Shown: positions 1 through 7,520 of the stretch, one piece after another | Position numbering within the stretch: position 1 is the first letter of the stretch | How the letters are laid out: the number at the start of each line of letters is the position of its first letter | Notes under the pieces: generated by a model | Database searches by the model: none | Told to the model about the DNA's origin: nothing | What the model saw: only the letters and a program-made list of their open reading frames with translations | NCBI RefSeq assembly: GCF_014202975.1 | Contig: NZ_JACHHZ010000002.1 | Coordinates: 434,001-498,000 of the forward strand | From: Povalibacter uvarum | GTDB taxonomy: Bacteria > Pseudomonadota > Gammaproteobacteria > Steroidobacterales > Steroidobacteraceae | Direction of reading: 5' to 3' | Length of the DNA stretch: 64,000 nucleotides | Program-made: the position numbers and the translations under genes

Positions 1-241
1 TCCAGGGAATCACGCTCAGCGTCTCGGGATCACCTACGGCCATGTAGTCGGGACCGTGCGGCCCCATGCCGAATCCCCACAGCGCGAAGCCAGCGAAACC
101 CGCGCCATCAGTGAGCACCATGTCGAGATGCTCGACGGGCACGGCCTTCGCTTTGGCCGCGCCATGAATGTCCACGAACTGCGCGAGTACGAACCGGATG
201 TCGTTCTTGCGCAGGAACTCTTTTGCTGCCGCCGTGTTCAT
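1..241 (-). CDS. Glutamine-synthetase-family protein (GlnT / gamma-glutamylmethylamide synthetase-like), 5' part only
   Basis: Only the first 80 codons are present; the gene runs off the left edge. The start reads [20 protein letters not shown], followed by [20 protein letters not shown] and later [19 protein letters not shown]. This is the beta-grasp N-terminal domain seen in GlnT-type glutamine synthetases and gamma-glutamylmethylamide synthetases. Family members ligate ammonia or an amine to glutamate using ATP. The ATG overlaps the soxG stop in an ATGA, so the gene is the fifth of the sox operon. A role in handling methylated amines or released nitrogen is inferred from that position. The catalytic domain is outside the window, so substrate choice is open. 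Confidence 0.75.
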   Translation of the reverse strand, partial: MNTAAAKEFLRKNDIRFVLAQFVDIHGAAKAKAVPVEHLDMVLTDGAGFAGFALWGFGMGPHGPDYMAVGDPETLSVIPW

Positions 242-774
242 CGCGCGCCTCCAGGCGATTTCGTATCGATCAGATAAGGCCCGGCGACCTCGTTCAGCGA
301 CGACCAGACGTAGTCGCCGAAGGTGGGGTCGCACCAGAGTCGATAGCGACGTTGGGCGGCATTGCCCTGCGGTACGACGGTGACCGCAACGCCGATCATC
401 AAAGTCATCACAGCCTCGCGCGCTTCCGCACGCAAGGCAGCGAAATTCACATTGCACATCTGCGCGAGGACATCGTCGGCAGCATCGCCAGCGATGACGA
501 ATGCGCAGTCTTCTCTCAAGACCGGATACACGCCAGGGATGTGAGCGGCGATCTCGGCCTGCAGCTTGCGAAGCGCATTGCCGTCGCCTCGCTCCAGCAG
601 AAATTCACTCGCTCCGAGGCGGACGCAGATGTCCTGCTCATCGTCTCCTGTCACGCACCATGAGTTGGCGCGCTCGGGAAGTGGGATGCCTTGTTCCCCG
701 AGCCATGCCGCCGCATTGGGTCCCTTGAACCCGATGCGCGCGAGATTCACGACCTGCTGCAAGGTAGCGCTCAT
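238..774 (-). CDS. soxG: Sarcosine oxidase gamma subunit
   Basis: A 178-residue protein starting [18 protein letters not shown]. It contains stretches typical of SoxG, a GcvT-like fold protein: residues near [31 protein letters not shown], and a C-terminal [19 protein letters not shown]. SoxG is the gamma subunit of heterotetrameric sarcosine oxidase, which oxidises sarcosine to glycine and passes the methyl group to tetrahydrofolate. I chose the ATG at 774 because it overlaps the soxA stop (ATGA) and removes an N-terminal extension that lies inside soxA. It is in turn coupled to the downstream glutamine-synthetase-like gene by a second ATGA. Confidence 0.88.
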   Translation of the reverse strand: MSATLQQVVNLARIGFKGPNAAAWLGEQGIPLPERANSWCVTGDDEQDICVRLGASEFLLERGDGNALRKLQAEIAAHIPGVYPVLREDCAFVIAGDAADDVLAQMCNVNFAALRAEAREAVMTLMIGVAVTVVPQGNAAQRRYRLWCDPTFGDYVWSSLNEVAGPYLIDTKSPGGAR

Positions 775-3575
775 GCAGCCACCCCGAACTTCTGGCGCTG
801 ATTGTCGTGATCGAAGAACGGGGTCGGGCACACCGTTGCGGTGACGGTCGACCCATCGGTCACGCGGAACGTAAGCTTCGTACCCAGCACTGCGAGCGAC
901 GGCTTGATCATCGCGAGGCCGATCGTCTTCCCGAGCGTGTTGGAATACGTGACGCTCGTGACGCGACCCGCGATCTCGCCGTTGTCGATGGCCAGGTGGC
1001 ATTCCTTGAGCGCCGGCACAGCGTTTTCGATCTCGAACCCGACGAGCAATTGCCGCGGTCCGCGGCGCTCAAGCAACCGTAGGCTGCGCTGACCGATGAA
1101 GAAGGGCTTCTGCATGCGCACTGCCCAGCCCGCCTGCGCTTCGAACGGGTTGGTGAGGCCATCGGTGTCCTGCCCGATGATGAAGTGGCCTTTCTCCAGC
1201 CGCAGGACTCTCTGCGCTTCGACACCGAACAGACGCAAGTCGAACTTGCGGCCCTGCTCGACGAGGCCATCCCAGACGCGTTGCGCATGAGAGTGCGGCA
1301 CGTGAATCTCATAGCCGAGCTCGCCGACGAACCCGACTCGCAGCAATCGCGCATTCGCTGCGCCGACGATGCCTTCACGTACACCAAGGTATGGGAACGC
1401 GCCGTCGTTGAGATTCACGGACGTCATCGCGCTCAGCAGATCGCGACTGCGCGGGCCCGCGAGATTGAAGGCAGCGCGATGGCCCGTGACGTTCACGAGC
1501 GAGCAGTTCAATCCCCAGAGCGCATTCAGTCGCAGCAGATCGCGATACACGCCGGCCGAACCGCCCGTCGTGGTCGTGAAATAGAAGCTTTCCTCGTGCA
1601 AGCGAGCGACGACACCGTCGTCGACGATCGTGCCGGCCTCATCCAGCAGCAAGCCGTAACGCGTCATCCCCACCTTGAGATCGGAATAGCGCCCTGCGTA
1701 GGCGCGATCGAGGAACGCACCTGCGTCCGGGCCATGGACCTCGATCTTGCCGAGCGTGCCGACATCGATGAGTCCGACGCTGTTGCGAACGACAGCCACT
1801 TCACCCGCGATGCATTGCTCGCGTGACTCGCCTTCACGCATGTAGTACTCGGGCCGGCGCCAGTTCCCTGCCAACATCCATACGGCGCCGGCGTCGCTGT
1901 GCCGCGGAGCGATCGGTGTCGCACGTTCCGGCGTGAAGCCGCGGCCCGCCAGATGCTTCATCGGCACCGGGTGGTACATCGGTCTCGCTGTCGTCAACCC
2001 CACCTGGTCCATCGACAGGCCGCGTTTGCCGGCGAGAATTCGCGCCGCATTGAGATTCGAATGCTTTCCCTGCGACGGACCCATACCCACAGTGGTGTAG
2101 CGCTTCAGCAGTTCGATGCTGTCGAATCCTTCGTGGATGGCGTTCTCGATGTCCTTGACCTGAAGGTCTTCGTCGAAGTCGATGAAGTCTTTTCCGCGCG
2201 GGTCCTGGCGCCGGTGCGGTGATGGCGCAACAGGCGATGAGCTGCGAGCGATGATCGATGACCCAGATGGCGGAACCGTGGCGGAGGCGAATTCTGCGGC
2301 AGCGCGGCCGGCCGTTCGACCTTCCATGCACGCTGCTTCGGCATTGAAGAGCCCATTGATCGCACCCGAGACAAAGCATCCGGCTGGCAGCTCGGATGGC
2401 AGATGCATCTGCGCCGCGTCGTCGAATGCAGTCTTGCCGCCGGCTTGCAGCAGCAGCTGCGCAGCTGCGGCCCACCCTCCGCTCATCAGGACGGCGTCAC
2501 AGTCGATGCGTTCGCCCGCGAAATGGACGGCCGCAACGCAGCCCTCTGCATTTCTCTCTGCTTCGATGGGAGCGTCGCCAACGACAACCTTAACGCCACG
2601 CTGGATCAGCAGTGACGAGAGATCTGGCGCGACCGAAGTGGAGTTGAGCTCGACAATGTGAGCAATCGACAGGCCTGCGTCGAGCAACGCAACTGCCGCC
2701 TCATAGCCGGCACGGTGCGTCGTCACGACGAGGACTTTCCGCCCGACGGCGATCGAGTGACGCTGAAGCAATCGCTGTGCTGCGCCAGCCATGACGATGC
2801 CCGGCAGATCGTTGTTGTGGAATGCTATGGGCTGTTCGATCGCACCTGTTGCAAACACGATTGCGCCTGCGCGCACCTTGGTCATGCGATGCGGTTCGAT
2901 GACGGCAGCCCAGCGATCGGCGTACACGCCGGCGACATACGAGCTCGTCAGCACATCGACGCCATCGGCGGAGTGCGCCGACACTCGCGTACTCTCGTCG
3001 ACCAGCATCACCTTGGCGCCTGTAGCAGCGGCTGCGCGAGCCGCCGCTTCGCCAGCAACGCCGCCACCGATCACGAGCACGTCGCAGAATGCGTAGCGCT
3101 TCGGTGTTTGCAGGCGCGGTGCATCCACGGAGATCTGCCCGAGGCCGCTCAGATTGCGAATCAGCCTTTCCCAGCGAGGAAAGAACCGCTTGGAGTTGAA
3201 TGCCTTGTAGTAGAAGCCGACGGGCAGGAACCGACCGAGCCGATCGATCCATTGCGCGCGATCGGACTGGAGACCGCCGACCGTGTTCACCGCGAGCACT
3301 TCCATCCCGTCCGCCAGCGGCGTGACGTCGCCGCGTACGTTCGGAACCGGGCCCACCTGGAATATCGCGTTCACATCATGATTGGCGAACGAGAGGATTC
3401 CGCGCGGACGGTGATACTTGAAGCTGCGGCCGAGAATCATCACACCTGCTGCCGAGAGCGCAGAAGTGATCGTGTCGCCCGCGAACCCCTCGTAGCGAAC
3501 GCCTTCGAACGTGAAGGCAAGCGATCGCGTGCGATCGATCCATTCTCCTTCCCGCTGCGGCAGGCGATACATCAT
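771..3575 (-). CDS. soxA: Sarcosine oxidase alpha subunit
   Basis: A 934-residue protein, the usual size for SoxA. The order of parts is an N-terminal ferredoxin-like domain (about residues 15-105), an FAD/NAD-binding domain with GGGVAG at 170-175, and a C-terminal GcvT-like tetrahydrofolate domain from about 560 to the end (for example GHFIIGQDTDGLTNP and PFFIGQRSL). In the known tetrameric enzymes alpha binds NAD and provides the folate site where the one-carbon unit is transferred. Two adjacent ATGs (3575, 3572) exist; the first overlaps the soxD stop. Gene order soxB-soxD-soxA-soxG is the standard one. Confidence 0.93.
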   Translation of the reverse strand: MMYRLPQREGEWIDRTRSLAFTFEGVRYEGFAGDTITSALSAAGVMILGRSFKYHRPRGILSFANHDVNAIFQVGPVPNVRGDVTPLADGMEVLAVNTVGGLQSDRAQWIDRLGRFLPVGFYYKAFNSKRFFPRWERLIRNLSGLGQISVDAPRLQTPKRYAFCDVLVIGGGVAGEAAARAAAATGAKVMLVDESTRVSAHSADGVDVLTSSYVAGVYADRWAAVIEPHRMTKVRAGAIVFATGAIEQPIAFHNNDLPGIVMAGAAQRLLQRHSIAVGRKVLVVTTHRAGYEAAVALLDAGLSIAHIVELNSTSVAPDLSSLLIQRGVKVVVGDAPIEAERNAEGCVAAVHFAGERIDCDAVLMSGGWAAAAQLLLQAGGKTAFDDAAQMHLPSELPAGCFVSGAINGLFNAEAACMEGRTAGRAAAEFASATVPPSGSSIIARSSSPVAPSPHRRQDPRGKDFIDFDEDLQVKDIENAIHEGFDSIELLKRYTTVGMGPSQGKHSNLNAARILAGKRGLSMDQVGLTTARPMYHPVPMKHLAGRGFTPERATPIAPRHSDAGAVWMLAGNWRRPEYYMREGESREQCIAGEVAVVRNSVGLIDVGTLGKIEVHGPDAGAFLDRAYAGRYSDLKVGMTRYGLLLDEAGTIVDDGVVARLHEESFYFTTTTGGSAGVYRDLLRLNALWGLNCSLVNVTGHRAAFNLAGPRSRDLLSAMTSVNLNDGAFPYLGVREGIVGAANARLLRVGFVGELGYEIHVPHSHAQRVWDGLVEQGRKFDLRLFGVEAQRVLRLEKGHFIIGQDTDGLTNPFEAQAGWAVRMQKPFFIGQRSLRLLERRGPRQLLVGFEIENAVPALKECHLAIDNGEIAGRVTSVTYSNTLGKTIGLAMIKPSLAVLGTKLTFRVTDGSTVTATVCPTPFFDHDNQRQKFGVAA

Positions 3576-3844
3576 GCTCGATGCACCTCACGCAGCTTTT
3601 CGACAGGGTAGGTGTCGATCACGGCGTCACGCGCCGTATCACGCTCTGCGATGAACCAGTAGCCCGACGCGATGTGGCACCACCATTCGCGCTTCACGCC
3701 GGGAACGCCGCTGCGATTGAACACGTAGTCCGCCCATTGCGGGTCCGTGCACGCATCCGGATCGGGCATGTCACGCACTTCACCGGCGTAAGCGAATTCG
3801 CTCACGGGGCGGACGCCATTCAACGGGCAGCGTAGTTGCTTCAT
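3572..3844 (-). CDS. soxD: Sarcosine oxidase delta subunit, variant lacking most zinc cysteines
   Basis: A 90-residue protein (MKQLRCPLNGVRPVSEFAYA and so on) between soxB and soxA, with the delta-subunit features EFAYAGEVRDMPDPD, WADYVF and FIAERDT. Delta subunits normally bind one zinc through a CxxC pair near the N-terminus plus a later His and Cys. Here only Cys6 of the pair remains (CPLNG), and the later region is WWCHIASGYWF, with Cys56 and His57 but no obvious match to the usual C-terminal cysteine. It either belongs to a SoxD subclass without the classical zinc site or binds metal differently. It starts 4 nt after soxB stops and overlaps soxA by ATGA. Confidence 0.85.
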   Translation of the reverse strand: MKQLRCPLNGVRPVSEFAYAGEVRDMPDPDACTDPQWADYVFNRSGVPGVKREWWCHIASGYWFIAERDTARDAVIDTYPVEKLREVHRA

Positions 3845-3848
3845 TCGC

Positions 3849-5087
3849 TCAATGCCCCACCGACGCCGCGCCTTTCTCGCCGGTCAGCTCGAAGCGCGCG
3901 AAGCGATCGAGACCGAAGCCAGCGATCAGCGGATGATTGCGACCCGTCGCGACTGTGTGACTCATCGTCTTGCCGCAGACCGGTGTCGCCTTGAACCCCC
4001 AGGTGCCCCAGCCGGCATCGAGATAGAAACCCTCGATCGGTGTAGTGCCCATGATCGGCGCGAAGTCCGGCGTCATGTCGGCGAGGCCCGCCCACTGGCG
4101 GACGATCTTCACCTCCGACAGGAACGGAAACAGATCGAGCATGTGAGCCGAAAGCGTTTCGGTGAAGTCGAGTGTCGAGCGCGTCTGGTGCACTTCGTAG
4201 GGATCGAGCGTCGAACCCATCACGAGCTCGCCGCGAGCGGTTTGCGAGACATACACGTGCAGCGAGCCCGACACGATGATCGGATCGAGCCAGGGTTTGA
4301 TGGGCTCGGAGACCATCGCCTGCAACGGATGGATATAGATGGGCGAGCGCAGCCCGACCATCTCCAGCAAGCGCGGCGTGAATCCCGCGACTGCGCACAG
4401 TACTTTCGAAGTGCTGATGTAACCCCGGGTCGTTCGAACACCTTTGATGCGACCGGCTTCGACGTCGATGCCCGTCACTTCCGTTTCCTGGTGAATCTCG
4501 ACGCCGCGCTGGTCTGCGCCGCGACCGTAGCCCCAAGCAACAGCATCGTGTCGCGCGATCGCTCCCGGCGCGTGATAGAGCGCGCCGAGCACTGGCGCGT
4601 GTCCGCCGCACTCTATGTCGATCATCGGGAGCGCATTCTTCACGTACGCCGCATCGACGACTTCCGATTTCACGCCGTAGTGCTTGTTCACTTCGGCGCG
4701 CCAGCGCATCGTGCGCATTGACGCATCCGTGTGGGCGAGCGTGAAATGCCCGCGCGTCGAATAGAAGAGATTCAGATCGAAGTCGGCCGACAGGTCCTGC
4801 CAGAGCCGCACGCTTTCGTCGTAGAACTGCACGCCCTCGGGCGTCAGGTAGTTGGAGCGGATGATCGTGGTGTTGCGCCCCGTATTGCCCCCGCCGATGT
4901 AACCCTTTTCGATGACTGCGATGTTGCGGACACCGTGATCGCGCGCGAGATAGTACGCAGCCGCCAGTCCATGCCCTCCGCCGCCGATGATGACGACGTC
5001 ATAGCTGTCGCGCAGTCGCTCGTGTCGCCGGAACATGCGAGGTTCCGGATAGCGTTTCGACAGGCCGATGCGTAGGAGACGGAGCAA
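3849..5087 (-). CDS. soxB: Sarcosine oxidase beta subunit (FAD/FMN flavoprotein)
   Basis: A 412-residue flavoprotein that leads the operon. The dinucleotide-binding motif VVIIGGGGHGLAAAYYLA covers about residues 31-48 and is followed by a GGGNTGRN stretch typical of the DAO/SoxB family. His180 in ARHDAVAWGYGRG matches the position of the histidine that carries covalent FMN in characterised tetrameric sarcosine oxidases. GWGTWGFKATPVCGK near the C-terminus is the second flavin-contact region. The subunit holds the sarcosine dehydrogenation site. The gene diverges from the XRE-cupin regulator across a 110-bp region containing a 7-bp tandem repeat and a dyad. Confidence 0.93.
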   Translation of the reverse strand: MLRLLRIGLSKRYPEPRMFRRHERLRDSYDVVIIGGGGHGLAAAYYLARDHGVRNIAVIEKGYIGGGNTGRNTTIIRSNYLTPEGVQFYDESVRLWQDLSADFDLNLFYSTRGHFTLAHTDASMRTMRWRAEVNKHYGVKSEVVDAAYVKNALPMIDIECGGHAPVLGALYHAPGAIARHDAVAWGYGRGADQRGVEIHQETEVTGIDVEAGRIKGVRTTRGYISTSKVLCAVAGFTPRLLEMVGLRSPIYIHPLQAMVSEPIKPWLDPIIVSGSLHVYVSQTARGELVMGSTLDPYEVHQTRSTLDFTETLSAHMLDLFPFLSEVKIVRQWAGLADMTPDFAPIMGTTPIEGFYLDAGWGTWGFKATPVCGKTMSHTVATGRNHPLIAGFGLDRFARFELTGEKGAASVGH

Positions 5088-5090
5088 GCA

Positions 5091-5134
5091 GGGTGACGGG
5101 TGACGGGTGACGGGTGACGGGTGACGGGTGACGG
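5091..5134. repeat. Tandem 7-bp repeat, six copies of GGGTGAC
   Basis: Six uninterrupted copies of GGGTGAC followed by two G residues lie 3 bp upstream of the soxB start. The tract occupies the place where the soxB ribosome-binding site or promoter should be. Similar GTGACGGG words form hairpins at 57541-57571 and occur near 51837. Copy-number change here could alter soxB expression; that is inference. Confidence 0.9.
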
Positions 5135-5150
5135 ACGGAAGATGCCAGAC

Positions 5151-5176
5151 TCATTTACTGATGGTCAAATGATTTG
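5151..5176. promoter_or_regulatory. Candidate operator dyads between soxB and the XRE-cupin regulator
   Basis: Two overlapping AT-rich dyads stand out in GC-rich DNA: TCATTT-N10-AAATGA (5151-5172) and CAAAT-G-ATTTG (5166-5176). They lie 22-47 bp upstream of the regulator start and about 64-89 bp upstream of soxB. This is the expected place for autoregulation and control of the sox operon. No experimental consensus is known to me for this regulator. Confidence 0.45.
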
Positions 5177-5197
5177 CGTATAGGTTAAATAGCCGTC

Positions 5198-5836
5198 ATG
5201 CCGAAAACGAAGGCCGTCGTCCCGGCCCCTGGACCCAGAGCAATTGCGCCAGCGGACCTCGCATCGAGTGTGGGCGCGGCGATTCGCCGTTTGCGGTCGG
5301 CGCAGGGACTTACGCTTTTGGAGGTGGCCGAGCGCGCGGAAATCAGCGCGGCGATGCTCAGCAGGCTGGAGACAGGCGCGGTCAGCCCGAGCCTCGAAAC
5401 GATTGCGGCTGTCGCGGTGGCATTGGGCGCGGATCTACCGACGCTATTTCGGGGGCTGCAGGCACAACCGAGCGACGCGCAGCTCGTGCGCAAAGGCGAA
5501 GGATTGGAAGTCGTGCGGCGAGGAACGAAACGCGGCCACACCTACCATCTGCTCGCGTCGGACCGGGGTCCCCGCAAGACTTTCGAGCCGTTCCTCGTCA
5601 CGCTGAACGACAAGAGCGAGATCTTTCCGGACTTCGAGCATCCGGGGACCGAAATGATCCACATGCTCGAAGGCTCCCTGCGGTACCGCCACGGCAGCGA
5701 GAGCTACCTGCTCAAACCCGGCGACACCCTGACGTTCAGCGGCGAAGTACCCCACGGACCGCAGAGCCTGATCAAGCTGCCGATCCGGTTCCTGTCGGTG
5801 ATCGTGTACGGGGAAGGCGATCAGGCGATCAAGTGA
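5198..5836 (+). CDS. XRE-family HTH transcriptional regulator with C-terminal cupin
   Basis: A 212-residue protein with an XRE/Cro-type helix-turn-helix (about residues 28-80: IRRLRSAQGLTLLEVAERA, then AAMLSRLETGAVSPSLETI) and a C-terminal cupin sensor domain (about 115-205, with HPGTEMIHMLEGSLRYRHG and LKPGDTLTFSGEVPH). Proteins of this layout sense small molecules and usually control the neighbouring catabolic genes. It is transcribed away from soxB, so it is the likely regulator of the sox operon (inference). No strong Shine-Dalgarno precedes the ATG at 5198. The 3' end overlaps the convergent HemD-like gene by 8 bp. Confidence 0.85.
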   Translation: MPKTKAVVPAPGPRAIAPADLASSVGAAIRRLRSAQGLTLLEVAERAEISAAMLSRLETGAVSPSLETIAAVAVALGADLPTLFRGLQAQPSDAQLVRKGEGLEVVRRGTKRGHTYHLLASDRGPRKTFEPFLVTLNDKSEIFPDFEHPGTEMIHMLEGSLRYRHGSESYLLKPGDTLTFSGEVPHGPQSLIKLPIRFLSVIVYGEGDQAIK

Positions 5837-6659
5837 TCCCTTCCTTCGGCCCCAGCCCATCCTCCATCGCGCTCGTCAGCGGCTTCATGAAGAAAGAATC
5901 CTGCGGCATCAGCTGCGCCTTGATGTCGTGACGGGCAAGTGCGTCGGCGACGACTGGGCCGATGGCGGCAATCTGCGTTCGCTCCAGTGCGGACTTCACC
6001 AGCTCGAGCGGCCCGACGGCGAAAAGACGCTCGACCTGGGGCGTGCTGGTGAACGCAATCACGTCGACTTCGCCCGCCGCCATTCGAGTCATCAGCGCGC
6101 GAACGGCATCGTCGTCCGCCTTGTCTGCATAGATGTATGGAGCGACGGTACTGACCGTGGCTCCTGCTCCCGCAAGAAAGTCCATCAGCGGTCGATTCGG
6201 CTCGGTTCCATAGAGCTGCACGCCGATCTTGCGCGCAGCGAGGCTTCCCGAAGCCTTCAGCGCGGCGATGACGCCCTCGGTTGTCGGCGTTTCAGCGGCA
6301 ATGTCGGGCTTGAGTCCCAGTTCGCGCAGCGCTTTCGCCGGCTTGGGTCCCCGGGTGGTCTTGCGGACCTTGGTAAGCGCGCGGATGAACTGGTCGCGAA
6401 TGTCCGGCGCGTGCAGATCGATACAACGCAGGATCCGTCGCAATCCTTCTCCGGTCAGCAGAACGAGGTCGTGAAACTCCCCCGTATTGAACTGGCGGAT
6501 CCAGGCCAGCACCGGCTGCGGATCGGGCGCATCGAGAATCGCGACCAGCGGACAGCGCAGCACGATCGCGCCGCGTCGCTCCAGCATCGCGGAGAAAACG
6601 TCGAGTTCACGGGTTTCAGGCACCGCGACCGTGCGGCCAGCGAGCGTTTGTTCCTGCAT
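5829..6659 (-). CDS. Uroporphyrinogen-III synthase-like protein (second HemD paralogue)
   Basis: A 276-residue HEM4-fold protein. N-terminal RTVAVPETRELDVFSAMLER is followed by LVLLTGEGLRRIL, VRKTTRGPKPAKALRELGL, IGVQLYGTEPNRPLMDFL and VIAFTSTPQVERLF, the alternating segments of the two-lobed HemD family. Uroporphyrinogen-III synthase cyclises hydroxymethylbilane to the asymmetric tetrapyrrole. A separate HemD lies next to hemC at 19.6 kb, so this copy may serve another tetrapyrrole branch or a non-catalytic role. It stands alone, convergent with the XRE-cupin regulator. Family assignment is good; physiological role is open. Confidence 0.75.
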   Translation of the reverse strand: MQEQTLAGRTVAVPETRELDVFSAMLERRGAIVLRCPLVAILDAPDPQPVLAWIRQFNTGEFHDLVLLTGEGLRRILRCIDLHAPDIRDQFIRALTKVRKTTRGPKPAKALRELGLKPDIAAETPTTEGVIAALKASGSLAARKIGVQLYGTEPNRPLMDFLAGAGATVSTVAPYIYADKADDDAVRALMTRMAAGEVDVIAFTSTPQVERLFAVGPLELVKSALERTQIAAIGPVVADALARHDIKAQLMPQDSFFMKPLTSAMEDGLGPKEGIT

Positions 6660-6697
6660 GGGACATCGGGTTTTGGCGGATGGCGGACACAGGCTAA

Positions 6698-6730
6698 CTG
6701 GCTAGCTGGCTAGCTGGCTAGCTGGCTAGC
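6698..6730. repeat. Tandem 8-bp repeat, four copies of CTGGCTAG
   Basis: Four exact copies of CTGGCTAG, preceded by a degenerate copy (GGCTAA), lie between the HemD-like gene start and the tRNA. CTAG is normally rare in bacterial DNA, which makes the tract striking. Related words (CCAGCTAG, GCTAGAC) occur near 56810-56825. Confidence 0.85.
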
Positions 6731-6779
6731 AAAGGAGCCGAGCAGGCGTTTCCGCGCTCGGGCAAGGATTCGGAGTGAG

Positions 6780-6856
6780 TGGCGCGCCCGACTGGATTCG
6801 AACCAGTGACCCCTGCCTTCGGAGGGCAGTACTCTATCCAGCTGAGCTACGGGCGC
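6780..6856 (-). tRNA. tRNA-Arg (anticodon CCG)
   Basis: Read on the minus strand, the cloverleaf starts with acceptor strand GCGCCCG and closes with CGGGCGC. The D arm is GCTCAGCTGGATAGAG, the anticodon stem-loop CTGCC-CTCCGAA-GGCAG places CCG at the anticodon, and the T loop GGTTCGAATCC is canonical. A discriminator G and an encoded CCA complete the 77-nt gene. CCG reads the arginine codon CGG. Confidence 0.95.
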
Positions 6857-7005
6857 GTGACTGGCGGGGTGCGAGATATTACGGGCCGCCCGCGGTGAGG
6901 TCCAACCTGATCCGGCCGCGGGCCAAGCTTCGAGGTTTGAGGGCAGGCACCGGGTCGTTATACTTGCGCGCCCTGTCCGGGCCGTCCCCTTGTTCTGGAG
7001 CCGCT

Positions 7006-7515
7006 GTGAGCGCTGCGCACGATAAGAAGTTCTTCAATACTTTCATGCTCGTCCTGGGCGTGCTGATCCTCATCGCCCTCGGCCTCTGGGCCCTGGCCCG
7101 CGTCGTCGCGGTCGATACCCAGGAAGCCAATGTGCATGCCGATCCGGCGATGCAGGCGGCTGTAAACGACCGTATCGCCCCCGTAGCCAAGGTTGCCGTC
7201 AGCGGGCAGGACAATTCGGCACTCGCTCCGGCGAAGCCGCAGGCCGCCGCGCCAGCCGCCGAGATTGGCGGTGAAGAGGTCTACAACATGGCTTGCGTCG
7301 CCTGCCACGGCGCCGGCGTCGCCGGCGCGCCGAAGTACGGCGACAAGGGCGCCTGGGGCCCGCGCCTCGCGAAGGGCGGCGACACGCTCCACAAGCACGC
7401 GATCGAGGGCTTCCAGGGCCAAGCCGGCTTCATGCCGCCGAAGGGTGGCCGCGTGGATCTCTCCGACAAGTCGATCATGAACGCCGTCGACTACATGATG
7501 GCTGCTGCGAAGTAA
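7006..7515 (+). CDS. Cytochrome c5-type monohaem protein, membrane anchored
   Basis: A 169-residue protein. The GTG at 7006 is preferred because TGGAG lies just upstream and the open frame further 5' runs through the antisense tRNA. Residues 9-34 form an uncleaved N-terminal membrane segment (FFNTFMLVLGVLILIALGLW). An Ala/Pro-rich linker leads to a C-terminal class I cytochrome domain with the haem site CVACH and a distal methionine in GFMPPKGG. C5 cytochromes carry electrons in the periplasm to terminal oxidases or reductases. It is convergent with comM, with only 5 bp between stop codons. Confidence 0.85.
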   Translation: MSAAHDKKFFNTFMLVLGVLILIALGLWALARVVAVDTQEANVHADPAMQAAVNDRIAPVAKVAVSGQDNSALAPAKPQAAAPAAEIGGEEVYNMACVACHGAGVAGAPKYGDKGAWGPRLAKGGDTLHKHAIEGFQGQAGFMPPKGGRVDLSDKSIMNAVDYMMAAAK

Positions 7516-7520
7516 GCAGT

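Noticed and set aside
6775-7005. N-terminal extension of the cytochrome c5 frame
   Set aside because: It overlaps the tRNA-Arg gene on the other strand; the GTG at 7006 has a ribosome-binding site and begins a plausible membrane anchor.
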